This document shows, in pieces, positions 35,961-46,435 of a stretch of 64,000 bases of DNA (positions are counted from its first letter, which is position 1; every line of letters begins with the position of its first letter). The position numbers and the translations under genes are program-made. The stretch comes from Topomyia yanbarensis (lineage: Eukaryota > Arthropoda > Insecta > Diptera > Culicidae). Location of the stretch: NCBI RefSeq assembly GCF_030247195.1, contig NC_080671.1, positions 215,244,943 through 215,308,942 of the forward strand, read 5' to 3'. Under the pieces are notes generated by a model, which saw only the letters and a list, made by a program, of their open reading frames with translations, had not been told where the DNA came from and did not search any database.

Positions 35961-36378
35961 TTACAAGTTATTTGTTTTTCATTCCTTCTCAATTCAGAAA
36001 AAGCATTTTTCCATATTCATCTCAAATTTTCAAGAAATATCATCAAATTTAAATAAGACTACGATGGAAAAATGTGGTTCCAGGCAAAGAGTTGAAAATA
36101 TGGATTTTGTTTACTTTTTTATCTCCTAACGGTATTTCAGTCATTTTCAGGTCATGCAAGAACCATCAACAAAGTTTTATAAATGACAGACATGGAATTT
36201 TTTTCTGGACTCATAATTCATCTTGTTTAATATTAGGGTATATACAAACGGGAAAAAATAGTTTGACGCAAAATTTAATAAAAAAAAAACCTGTTTTAAT
36301 CCACCTAGCGGTGCAATTGTGCCTTTCTCATTTCTCCAAACTATGATTTAATAGCTGGTTCGTACAATATAACATTAT
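35958..36378 (+). repeat. Segment S, direct copy
   Basis: Nearly identical to 30197-30616 apart from an extra A in the A-run near 36.29 kb. It runs from the LINE junction to AATATAACATTAT (36366-36378), where it switches to family A sequence. Confidence 0.9.
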
Positions 36379-37050
36379 GGAAATGTCTTTCAGTCTTATT
36401 ACACTTGGTAAGTATATATAAGAGCACCTTTTTGCATTCATCGCGGTATCGGTTTGAATCGGAGTTTTCTATGTGATCGCATTCCACAACCCGTAACTCC
36501 GGAGCCGGAAGTCGGATGGAGATGGAATTTAATATCAGTTTCCGGGGACGCAACACCTTTCATTTGAGACTAAGTTGATCAAATCGGTCTAGCCATTTTC
36601 CAAAAACTAATATAACCGTTATTCTGAATTTGGATGCATCCGTATCCGTCGATGGTGGCCAGTGTTGCCCAAGAGACTTTGAATGACTGTTGGTGACCTA
36701 GAGCTACAAATTCAATAGTTGTGTTTACATTTTGGAAAATATCACCCTGTAATTCAGGAATCAGAACTCGGATCCACGCAAAATTCAACATCAGCTGGTG
36801 GACCTTTCATTTAAAATCAAGTTTGTCAAAATCGGTTCAGAAAATTCCGAGAAACCGATGTGGACAAATCAACAAATTTTGTTTTGTAACCATACTCTTC
36901 AACTCGTAATCTGGAACAAGATGTCGGTTGAAAATGAAATTCAATAGCAACCTATGGGAATATTATACCTTTCATTTGAATCTTAGTTTGTAAAAATCGG
37001 TTCAGCCATCTCCGAAAAACTGATGTGGATATTTTGTTTACAAATCCGCA
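36379..37050 (+). repeat. Family A left half, 5' flank of the full LINE
   Basis: Same sequence as 33795-34470 with several differences (for example ATTCCGAG for ATAACGAG near 36.85 kb). Its words AAATCGGTTCAGCCATCTC and the following microsatellite match the uninterrupted copy at 44.43-44.50 kb, which shows where the LINE split the repeat. Confidence 0.85.
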
Positions 37051-37179
37051 CATACACACATACATACATACATACATACATACATACATACATACATACA
37101 TACATACATACATACATACATACATACATACATACATACATACATACATACATACACACATACATACACACATACATAC
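37051..37179. repeat. CATA/CACA microsatellite, LINE target, 5' side
   Basis: About 30 CATA units with CACACATA variants near both ends. The LINE starts at G37180. The open frames across it are artefacts. Confidence 0.95.
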
Positions 37180-37824
37180 GGGGGGTAGCAGGGACAGGAA
37201 GGACAGGAGTCTAGGGGCCTAACGAACCCCCCCCCCCCACGGCCCTACTGCGAGTTGGGGAGCTTTGCTAGGATATGGTGGGGCTAAGATTGGGTTCTTC
37301 TAAACCTCTAAAAAAGCCATTACTCCGAAAGCAGCTCCGACGAAGCGAGTGTGTGCCGCTTCTGCTAAGATCCTAAGATTCCAATAATCTAAGATCTAGG
37401 CAATAAAAGCACCCTAGCCCAACCGGAGTGCCAACCGGCACATCAGGATCGACGCCAGTAACATCCTGATTATGGTGTACTGGCCATGGCGAACGTCAAC
37501 GGACAGGACATGGATGACGAATAGGATGGCGACTTTGGGCTGGCAGGCATGCTGGAAATGTCTTGCTGCCTCCGTCCCAACAAAACCCTGGCAGGTCTCC
37601 GGGTACGTTCGAAACTCGCCATCATTTGGTTGGTGGTACTAGGTTCGGTTGAAGCATTCCCGATTTACACCGATTCGGCTCTGAACACTACTCCCCATGA
37701 AGGATAGTGTCAACCCTTGCATGACCTCACTGCTGCTTTTTGGCAGCATAGATAATCATGGGATCGCGAGAGGCGACTATGTGCAGCGAGTGGAGATAGC
37801 GGCCCGGAGTTGGGACCCAATAAA

Positions 37825-39215
37825 ATGGAGAAAAAACAAGCAACCGATATAAATGGAGCAGGCACGGTGAATCCGTTTGCCAGAGGTGAGTTGGTGAGGT
37901 CACCACCACCAATAGTAGCCGAAGTCATCCAGCAAGAGCAGGAGGAGGGGAAGGCGAAGCAACAGCAACAGCAGCAACAAAAACAGCCGGAGCAGAGCGG
38001 AATGAGCTACACCCCACAAACGCCAAAGGTAGTGGTAGCGAGGCACTTGGTTGAGGAGCTGCACAAGTTCGTGGACACGAGAAACAATGTCCACAAAGAC
38101 ATTAAGGAGATGGTCATCAAAATCCGGAAGGCGCTACTGTCTGCCGTAAAAGAGTACGATACGGCAAAGCAGAGGGCAGATTCAGCTGAGCGAGCATCGG
38201 CGTTGGCTTAGGCCACTATCCTCCTAGCCCCTCCGAAATAAGGTAAGGAGAGGCAGATTGGAGTGAAGAACACGCCAGTTCCCATAACTCCAAAGAGGAC
38301 AAGATCCTCGCCAGGAGACGAAAGACCAGGCGGGTTAAAGAGGCAGACGTTCGAGGACGCTGTTGCTGCCGAAGGAAAGGACGCCACCTTACAGGGTGAA
38401 AGCTGGAGTACCGTTGTAGGTCGGAAAGAGAAACGCGGGAAACAGCAAAAAAAGAAGGAAGAGCGAAAAGGGGAGCAGAAGAGGAAATCAGAACCCTCGG
38501 CTCGTCAGAAGGCGCCTAAGGGAGAAGCAGTGCTCGTCAAAGCAAATGACGAGACTACTTACGCAGCACTGCTCAAAAAGGTCAGAGAGGACCCGGAGCT
38601 GAAAGATTTGGTGTTAAGAGTCAGGCGTACCCAAAAAAATGAGATGCTCCTCGAGCTTAAGAAGAATACTACAACTAGTAGCTCTGCCTTGCAGGAGACT
38701 ATTACTAAATCAATGGGTGGAAAGGCAGAAGTTAAAGCCTTAAGCCAGGAGATGGTAATTGTGTGCAAGGACCTCGATGAAATAACGCTGAGCTGAGAGG
38801 TACTATGAAGCAGCAGTGCAAACTGGGCGAGGTGCACATGACGATCCGGTTAAGGAAGGGATACGGAGGAACGCAGACAGTCATGATTCGTTTACCGGTA
38901 ACCGCTGCAGACAAGGCGCTGGAGGTAGGTAAAGTTAAAGTTGTGTGGTCGAGATGCCTACTGAGAGCCGCCCAACGAGTAAATAAACAAGCGGAGAAAT
39001 GCTTCAAATGTTTAGGCTTTGGACATTTAGCAGGGGCTTGCAAAGGCCCGGACAGATACGGGACGTGCTGGAAATGCGGAGAGACAGGCCATCTTGCGAG
39101 AGACTGCACGCAGAGGCCGAAGTGCTTGCTTTGCACCCCAGCGGAAGGAAACGACCATCAGACGGGTGGCTTTAAATGCCTAGCCTACAAGAAGGCGACT
39201 GCAGGCCAACGGTGA
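37825..39215 (+). pseudogene. LINE ORF1 (Gag), broken
   Basis: I start it at the first ATG (MEKKQATDING). It has a Gln run, a basic middle part (KEKRGKQQKKKEERKGEQKR), and C-terminal zinc knuckles CFKCLGFGHLAGAC (from 38999) and CWKCGETGHLARDC (from 39067), with a third, longer-spaced one starting CLLCTPAEGND. Gag of R1-type LINEs coats the element RNA and takes it to the target. Damage: in-frame stops at 38209-38211 and 38239-38241 and a frameshift near 38790-38805 after CKDLDEITLS. The last part (38805-39215) is open. The end overlaps the ORF2 start. Confidence 0.85.
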
Positions 39216-42087
39216 TGGAGGTGACCCAGATAAACCTGAATCACTGTGATACCGCACAGCAACTGTTGTGGCAGTCTATGACAGAAACTATGTGCGATGT
39301 CGCTTTGATCGCAGAGCCTTATTAAGTCCCCCCTAATAACGGTAACTGGGTGGCGGATAAATCAGGAACCGCCGTGATACAAGTAATGGGAAGATTCCCC
39401 ATGCAAGAAGTGGTAGAACGTTCATACGAGGGTTTCGTGATAGATAAAATCAACGGTGATGACTTCAACGCCTGGGCTGTGAAATGGGGCAGTAGAGTAA
39501 CCAACACAAGAGGATGTATCCTGCAGGAAGCTCTAGCAAAGTTAGACGTACGATTGTGCAATGAAGGCTCTATTAGCACATTTCGGAGAGACGGGAGGGA
39601 GTCTATCATCGACGTCACATTCTCTAGTCCCTCATTGACGGCGAACATGAATTGGAGAGTATGCGAAACGTATACGCATAGTGACCACCAGGAGATTCGC
39701 TACCGTATCGGTCAACGGAACCCCGCGGCAGTACATAGAAGGGCGAACGAAAGTGGAAGACGAAAGCCTTCAACAAAGACCTCTTTCGGCCGCACAGCGG
39801 GACCGAGAACGTGGATGCGGCTGACCTAACAAGAAGGATTGTGGCGGCTTGTGACGCCACAATGCCGCGAAAACTGGAACCACGCAACAAACGGCGTCCA
39901 GCTTACTGGTGGAACGAGACGCTTAGTACGTTACGCGCTGCTTGTCTCAGAGTCAGAAGGCGGGCCCAAAGAGCAAGGTCGGAACCAGATAGAGAAGAGC
40001 GTAAGGCAGCGTTTCGGGAAGCTAGGGCCGCTTTAAAACGGGAGATCAGACTTAGCAAGTTACAGTGCCACAGGGAGCTATGCCGAGAAGTAGACGCCAA
40101 TCCCTGGGGTGACGCATACCGAGTCGTGATGGCGAAAATGAAGGGTCCGACGACGCCAGCCGAAATGTGTCCGAGCAAGCTGAAGATAATCGTCGAGGGT
40201 CTTTTTCCGAAGCACGATTCAACTGTATGGCCACCGACACCGTACGGCGAAGAAGAAGGAACAAGCACGGATCGGCAAGTGACTAACGACGAGCTAGCAG
40301 AAGCATCGAAGCGCCTAAAATCAAAGAAAGCCTCTGGTCCGGATGGAATACCAAACGTGGTACTGAAAGCTGCGATCCTGGCATATCCGGACATATTCAG
40401 GATAGTGATGCAGAAGTGCCTAAATGAAGGCAACTTCCGCGAAATGTGGAAGGTCCAGAAGCTGGTGTTGCAGCCGAAGCCAGGGAAGCCACCTGGCGAC
40501 CCGACCTCGTATAGGCCCATATGCCTGCTGGATACACTCGGAAAACTCCTAGAAAGGATCATTCTTAACAGGTTGACGAAATTCACGGAAGGTGAGCGCG
40601 GACTGTCCAAGATGCAGTTCGGTTTCCGCAAAGGAGCATCGACAATGGATGCAATTCGGACAGTGCTCGAGAGTGCTGAGAAGTCATCTAAACAGAAGCG
40701 AAGAGGAGATCGATACTGCGCTGTGGTCATGATAGATGTGAAGAACGCGTTCAACAGTGCCAGCTGGGAAGCCATCGCTGCAGCGCTGCATAGAATGAGG
40801 GTTCCCGACTATCTATGCCAGATCCTGAAGAGATACTTTCAGAGTAGAGTGCTACTGTACGAGACGAGCGAAGGACAGAAGTCATTGCGTGTCACAGCGG
40901 GCGTTCCTCAGGGCTCCATTGTCGGTCCAACCCTTTGGAACGGGATGTACGATGGGGTCTTAACGCTGCAGATACCTAGGAAAGTTAAAATCGTACGTTT
41001 CGCGGACGACGTGTCACTAACGATGATGGGTGAGACACTTGAAGAAGTGGAGGTGTCGGTGATGGAGACAATAGACGAGATCGAGAGCTGGATGAACGGG
41101 ATCAAGCTGCAAATAGCTCACCACAAGACGGAGGTGTTGTTGCTCAGTAACTGCAGATCGGTTCAACGGATACAGATCGACGTCGGAGGGCACGTGATTG
41201 CATCGAAACGTGCATTGAAGCAATTGGGAGTTATAATCGACGACCGGTTGAGCTTCAACAACCACGTTGATTACGCCTGTGAAAAGTCGGCGAAGGCAAC
41301 GAACGCAATAGCGAGAATCATGCCAAACGTCGGTGGTCCGAGAAGCAGCACGAGACGTCTGCTATCTACTATTTCGTCATCGATACTCCGATATGGGGTT
41401 CCTACCTGGAGTGCTGCGCTGAAAACCAAGCGGAACCGTGAAAAGCTAAACAGGACATGCCGACTGATGGCCGTACGAGTCGCGAGTGCCTACAGAACAA
41501 TATCATCGGAGGCAGTATGCGTTATCGCCGGGATGATCCCCATCTGCATTACCCTGGCGGAGGACGTGGAATGCTACCAGCGGAGAAATGCACGTAACGC
41601 TAGGAGACTGGTTCGAGCGGACTCGTTGTCTAAATGGCAACAGGAGTGGGACAACGCGGAGAAAGGAAGGTGGACCAACCGACTCATCCCAAATGTATCG
41701 GCCTGGGTACATAGGAAGCATGGAGAGGTGAACTTCCATTTGACGCAGTTTTTGTCCGGGCACGGATGCTTCCGGAAGTACTTGCATCGGTTTGGACATG
41801 CGTCGTCACCCCTTTGCCCGGAGTGTGCGACTGTGCAGGAGACACCGGAACACGGAGTCTTCGAATGCCCTAGATTCGAAGAAGTTCGTAGGGGTATATC
41901 TGGTATGACAGTGGACAATATCGTCGAAGAGATGTGCCGTGACGAACATACCTGGGACGCTGTCAACAGAGTGGTCTCGAGCATACTCTCCTCCGAGCTG
42001 CATAGGAAGTGGCGGAGAGACCAGCAAGAATCCGCAAATCGGGTTTCGAGAGAAATTCCGCCACCGGGGAACTCTCCAACTGTGTAG
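39215..42087 (+). pseudogene. LINE ORF2 (endonuclease and reverse transcriptase), broken
   Basis: It starts at ATG 39215 overlapping the ORF1 stop and opens with VTQINLNHCDTAQQLLWQ, as expected for an apurinic-type LINE endonuclease. A stop at 39323-39325 follows AEPY. Further on, the domain lacks about 37 residues present in the 63-kb copy between ING and DFNAWAV, yet keeps the SDH motif. A frameshift lies near 39750. From 39811 on, 758 codons are open: reverse transcriptase with KASGPDGIPN, SYRPICLLDTLGKLLE, QFGFRKGAS, MIDVKNAFNSASW, GVPQGSIVGPTLWN and the catalytic FADD (40999-41010), then a C-terminal CCHC finger (CPECATVQETPEHGVFEC). The enzyme nicks target DNA and copies the RNA onto it. 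The RT part could still be translated, but without endonuclease. Confidence 0.9.
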
Positions 42088-43368
42088 ACTAGGTCCACCG
42101 CCGGGGACCAGTTGAGTAGTACGTGACGTAGCACCGAGTTGGGTCGTCGGGGCGCCTGGGAACCGGACGTCAAGCTTCATCGGAATCGCTGAGCCGACCT
42201 CGACATCCTACCGGGTAGCTCGTGAGTAGGCTAGATCCACCGCCTGGGATTAGACCGAGTAGACCGCGTCGCAGACCTAGCAGTGGGTCGTTGGGGAGCT
42301 GGTGAACCGGAAGCTACGCTCCAACCGGAATCGCCGGATAGACGTCAGCACCTACTATATAGCCCGTTGAGTAGGCTAAATCCACCGCCGGGGACTAGAT
42401 CGAGTAGATCGGGACGACGCGGAGAGCTAAATGGCTCACAAAAACGAACAACGGAATCAGGAGAAATCTACCGCTCGGTCGCAGGAGAATAGGCTAGATC
42501 CATTGTTGGGGACTAGACTGAGTAGTTCGCGAACAAGTGAGGGCGGGAGCTGAATGGCTCATTGGGAAAGTAGAGCGAAACGGAACGAGAGGAAGCCAAA
42601 GGGCTCAAGAAATTGTGGTGCTATAACAAAAGAAGAATCGGTATCGGGAGAGCCTCCTTCGCCGGGGAGCTCTCCGTCGGTGTAAGCTAGATCCACCGCC
42701 GGGGACTAGATTGAGTAGACCAATGAACCGGACGCCCTGCTCCACCAGAATCGCCGAACTGACCTCGACATCTGGTTGGTTGGCTCGGTTTCGGGAGAAC
42801 TTCTCTCGCCGGGGAATTTACCGTCGGAGTAGGCTAGGTCCATCGTCGGGGACTAGACCGAGTAGTTAGCGAACAAGTCTGGTGCTCAATGAGTAAACGG
42901 TGCTGAATGGTGCGAGAAGGGAGTTGCGGTGCTAACTGGCACAAGGGAGCCGGAGGGCTCAGTGAATTAGACAGTCTGAAGTTTGCCGCCCAGACTGTAC
43001 TCGTAGGGGAGGAGTACTAAGCCTCGACTCACAGCCAGCTTTCCTACTGCCATGCAGAACTTGCCAGTCTGTGTGGATGGTAGAGAATTGGTGGGGTGTA
43101 GAGGAGTGGGGCTGTAACCCTGCGGAAGAAATGAACTAGTAAGTAGTTGAATTAGAGTGTGTGCTATGCACATAAAAACCCCTCCCCGAAGTAATGCCGT
43201 AAGGTAGTGCCGGGGAGGAATCAGGTTCTGGGCAAGAGCAGTGGTTTTTAGCGGGTCGGGTGATGGCAGCCCAAACCCGTTCCCTGAGACATTGGGGTTT
43301 TTGTACACTTTTCCTCACTCAGGGTTTTCCTGAAAAATTTTTTACTGCTCTCTAAAAAATATTAAAAA
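42088..43368 (+). repeat. LINE 3' UTR with a degenerate repeated block
   Basis: A block of about 40 bp with GCTAGATCCACCGCCGGGGA and CTAGA(T/C)YGAGTAG recurs at about 42088, 42226, 42369, 42487, 42683 and 42829, spaced 115-200 bp. Between blocks are related words such as AGCTRAATGGCTC. The same blocks, inverted, occupy 60.64-61.28 kb. There is no open frame of note. The end is A-rich (AATATTAAAAAAA) and meets CACACACA. Confidence 0.8.
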
Positions 43369-43510
43369 AACACACACACACATACATACACACATACATA
43401 CACACAGATATTTTGCGATCTCGGCGAACTGAGCCAAATGTTATATGTCGGAAAGTCGGTTTTTGGAGCAATTGCATAGCCTTTCTATATGAGAAGGGCA
43501 AAAGAATAAT
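43369..43510 (+). repeat. Microsatellite plus family A right part, 3' flank of the LINE
   Basis: CACACACATACATACAC runs into GCGATCTCGGCGAACTGAGC and then TTGCATAGCCTTTCTATATG, the order seen in the intact family A copy at 44.48-44.62 kb. Its GGCCCGGAGGGCC word has been lost by change. Confidence 0.8.
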
Positions 43511-44640
43511 ATTTAATGAGCTTAATCATGAGTTCAATGTTATCTTCATGTGATTATATTTTGAAATGTTGGTGGAATGGGTTTGAAAGTGGTTGGAATG
43601 GGGGGTTAGTAGAGTGGGAGTGGAGGATGCGTCAGAAATCCTTCATCTTATTTCGGTATACGGGGTGGATGAAGGAAATGCGGGCGTGAGGGTGGTCCAA
43701 GGGGAGGGGAGTAATGAAGAAGGGAGGTGTAAGGGCAAGGGGGGGAGGGGCGGTGACGCAATACTCAACTGCATATTTTGCCTTCCATTTGAGACTTGGT
43801 TTGAGAAAATCGGTTCAGTCATCACCGAAGAACCGATGTGACTTTAATTGTGGAATATGCCCGAAATTTCGGACTTCCGGAATCGTCGATCGTGGACAAT
43901 ATATTCAAAGAATGTTTGATTGGCAATCAGTGATCTAGATATGTTTTTAGCCTCTGAGGTATCACGATTGTACCGATTTATATGAGAAATTCCAGTGCAT
44001 CCTTACTAACACTCCGGAAGCAAGAGTCAGAACCGAATGAAATTCAGCAGTAGTCAATGATGTTACTGTATCTTTCATTTGAAATCAAGTTTGTAGAAAT
44101 CGGTAGAGAATTCGTTGGGGAATGGGTGTGATATTAGCTTAGGAACTTGGCGGGTTCCCCGGGGGCGTCATGAACCGTCATAGGTGGCCAATGTGGTCAA
44201 AGCTGCTTTGATTGATCATTAGTGATCCAACCCGCAAACTAGAGTAATGTTACATCAATTTTAATATGTTTTACATCATTTGAACATCATGGTGATACCA
44301 GTTTATATGGGGATTTGCTGTGTGACCGCACTCTTCAACCTGTAACTCCGGAACCTGAGTCGGATCAACAAAAATTCAATAGCAGCTTATGGAAGTGTTA
44401 TACCTTTCAGACGAATCTAAGTTTGCAAAAATCGGTTCAGCCATCTCTGAGAAAATTGTGTGAGTTTAAATGACACACACATACACACACACACACACAC
44501 AGACATTTGCCGATCTCGACGAACTGAATCGAATGGTGTATGATACTCGGCCCTCCGGGCCTCGGTTAAAAAGTCGATTTTTACAGTGATTGCATAGCCT
44601 TTCTTTATATGAGAAAGGCAAAAATGTTCGCCTATGGTTG
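43511..44640 (+). repeat. Family A repeat, long copy with intact microsatellite
   Basis: From about 43770 the words TTTGAGACTTGGTTTGAGAA, AAATCGGTTCAG and CCGGAA repeat as in family A. A CA tract at 44473-44502 leads into CCGATCTCGACGAACTGAAT, CGGCCCTCCGGGCCTCGGTT and AGCCTTTCTTTATATGAGAA. This copy shows the empty LINE target. The first 260 bp (43511-43770) are G-rich and unassigned. Confidence 0.7.
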
Positions 44641-44880
44641 CCATTTCCGGAGCATTGACCACATTCGAATCGATTATCGCATATTGAGATCAAAGTTGTT
44701 TTTGCGAATTAAAATCAAAGCTGCAATAAGAATTGTTTTGAATATTTTCTTTTACGTATCGCTAGGAGAATAAGTGGGATCATTTAATTCCTTAATATAA
44801 ATCAACATGTTATCACGAATTATTGTCTACATATCTGTCGTATCTCACATCAAAGAAAGTGAATAACGTAAAAAATAGTT

Positions 44881-45354
44881 TTTGACATTAAAAATGTCTT
44901 ACTCCACTATCTGGGGCTAGGTGTCATTCTAAAATCTAAACTATCTTCCATGTAACAAAACTATGTAAGGTTTGCACGCTTATAACTCCGATATTACTAG
45001 ATGGATTTTAATCATTCATACACCAACCGATTCAGAAACACCTAACTTAAATATTGGTAATAATTTAATATCTCCCCAGTAAAAGTAGACATTTGGAAAT
45101 TGATAAAATTAAAAAGTTCACGAAAAACGGGAAAATTACCATTCGTGAGGCAGATTTCTCAGACACAGCCGTCATTAGAGGGCACCTTAGTCGCTCAATC
45201 ACACACGAAAAGTCATAAATAGAAGCGACGCATGTCCGTTTAAATCAGTGTGTTGCTAATATCCCATACGAGCAACATCATCTCCGGGCGATGCAATAAG
45301 CGCTATCGATTTTCAGCAAGGTTGGCATTTGCACACACTCGCACCTAAGTGACT
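44881..45354 (+). repeat. Dispersed repeat family D, copy 1
   Basis: Homologous to 58582-59047 in the same orientation at roughly 90 percent or better by eye. It starts GACATTAAAAATGTCTTACT and ends near GGCATTTGCACACACTCGCA. It includes a TATA-like and Inr-like pair (see the promoter entry). No open frame. Origin unknown: an LTR-type leader or a relic of a host promoter are both possible. Confidence 0.8.
45214..45249 (+). promoter_or_regulatory. Core promoter-like TATA plus Inr, first
   Basis: CATAAATAGAAGCGACG is followed by AAATCAGTG, placing a TCAGT initiator A (45247) about 32 bp after the TATA-like box. This matches arthropod TATA/Inr spacing. The same pair is at 58914-58950. Confidence 0.45.
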
Positions 45355-45372
45355 AAACCATATACGGTTAGT

Positions 45373-45410
45373 TTATAAATAGAGGTGACGCGTACACGTT
45401 TGAATCAGTT
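45373..45410 (+). promoter_or_regulatory. Core promoter-like TATA plus Inr, second
   Basis: TATAAATAGAGGTGACGCG is followed by GAATCAGTTT with the Inr A at 45407, 33 bp after the start of the box. It is a diverged duplicate of the site 160 bp upstream. An ATG at about 45438 opens only a few codons. No gene follows. Confidence 0.45.
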
Positions 45411-45850
45411 TTTGTTCTGATGTCGAACGGGTAAGATCATGGCTGCAGCGTCTGGACGCTAAGCGGTAGACGCTATGCATTTTCGGCAGCGGTGGCCGTG
45501 TGCGGATTTTTCGGGTACCAGCACGGTGTCAGAATGATTTGCAAAGTGGGTGGGTGGGGTGGTTTGGATTTAATTCAATACGGCAGAATGTGTGCTGCTT
45601 GAGAGTGTTGCGTTGAAAAAAATATTTATTTTTATGCATGCGTGTGCGTTATAACTTGTTAATCCATGTTTACGGCGCTTTGTAGCTGCGTAGGGTAAAG
45701 AGCCTATTGGCTTTCATATGTTTCATATTTCGATTATATGTGATATATATATTTCGATTATATGTGTTTTATCAGTAAGGCATCTGACAACGTGCTTCTG
45801 TAGTTATTGCACTGTTTAGCAGCGTAGTATTTTATATAGGAGAGTACACT

Positions 45851-45990
45851 CAGGTTTTTTTACGCGGTTTTACTTGCGCGGTATTTTTTGCGCGGATTTT
45901 GAAATTTACGCGGTTTTCATTTACGCATTTTTTTTAAATTTACGCTGTTTTCATTTTGCGCGGCCTGTATCCCCCGCGTAAAAAAACCTG
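45851..45990. mobile_element. MITE of 140 bp with ACGCGG internal repeats
   Basis: The ends CAGGTTTTTTTACGCGG and CCGCGTAAAAAAACCTG are exact 17-bp inverted repeats. The inside is built from four to five variants of TTTACGCGGTTTTCAT. No clear target duplication is visible. Confidence 0.75.
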
Positions 45991-46318
45991 TAATTGCATC
46001 GGAAACAATCACATTCCTAGCAGAACTTTTTGTTTCATAATTTCAAACACTTTTGTTTCGTACTGTACAAAACGGAAAATTTTAAAACAGAACTTACCGC
46101 CGCAGCAGCAGTTTAAGCGGGTGTTCTTTTTCGATTAAAATTCAAGCCATGTCTTAAGAGTATTTGTCCTGCCCTATGTATTTAAAACACATTTCTAATC
46201 GCGTTTCAAAGTATACAACAAATAGAACGTATACCAATTTTAATTTTAAAATAAATCTTACTACAATTACTACATAAAACACCTATATAACATAAAACGC
46301 TGCAGAATTGGTTTAATA

Positions 46319-46435
46319 ATACAATGTTTACACTACAGAGTTATAACACGTTTTAATAATTAGCAACAAGAAAAATGTCACCAAGATAGCATAAAAACCC
46401 GTTTTAACCGGTAGTGCGAACGTTGTATAACAATG
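46319..46435. mobile_element. MITE related to that at 25.5 kb
   Basis: AATGTTTACACTACAGAGTT at the left and GTAGTGCGAACGTTGTAT at the right form the imperfect ends; AGCAACAAGAAAAATGTCA is shared with the 25.5-kb copy. Further right, 47800-47850 resembles 25760-25815 (AACGCAG, GACAGCATC), so a longer related unit may be present in decayed form. Confidence 0.55.

Larger units (their letters stand above)
37180..43368 (+). mobile_element. R1-clade (Waldo-type) LINE, about 6.2 kb, near full length
   Basis: Contains a 5' UTR (37180-37824), ORF1 with zinc knuckles, ORF2 with endonuclease and reverse transcriptase, a 1.3-kb 3' UTR and an A-rich end. ORF1 stop and ORF2 start overlap as TGATG, as in R1-type LINEs. 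It lies between a CATA/CACA microsatellite on the left and a CACACATA stretch on the right (43369-43407); the left flank and right flank are the two halves of one family A repeat. Insertion into ACAY-type repeats is a known habit of the Waldo group of the R1 clade. That assignment is inference from protein layout plus target. The copy is inactive because both ORFs are broken. Confidence 0.85.

Noticed and set aside
39903..40775. Minus-strand open frame of 290 codons
   Set aside because: It lies antisense to the reverse transcriptase frame and is a shadow of its GC-rich codons.
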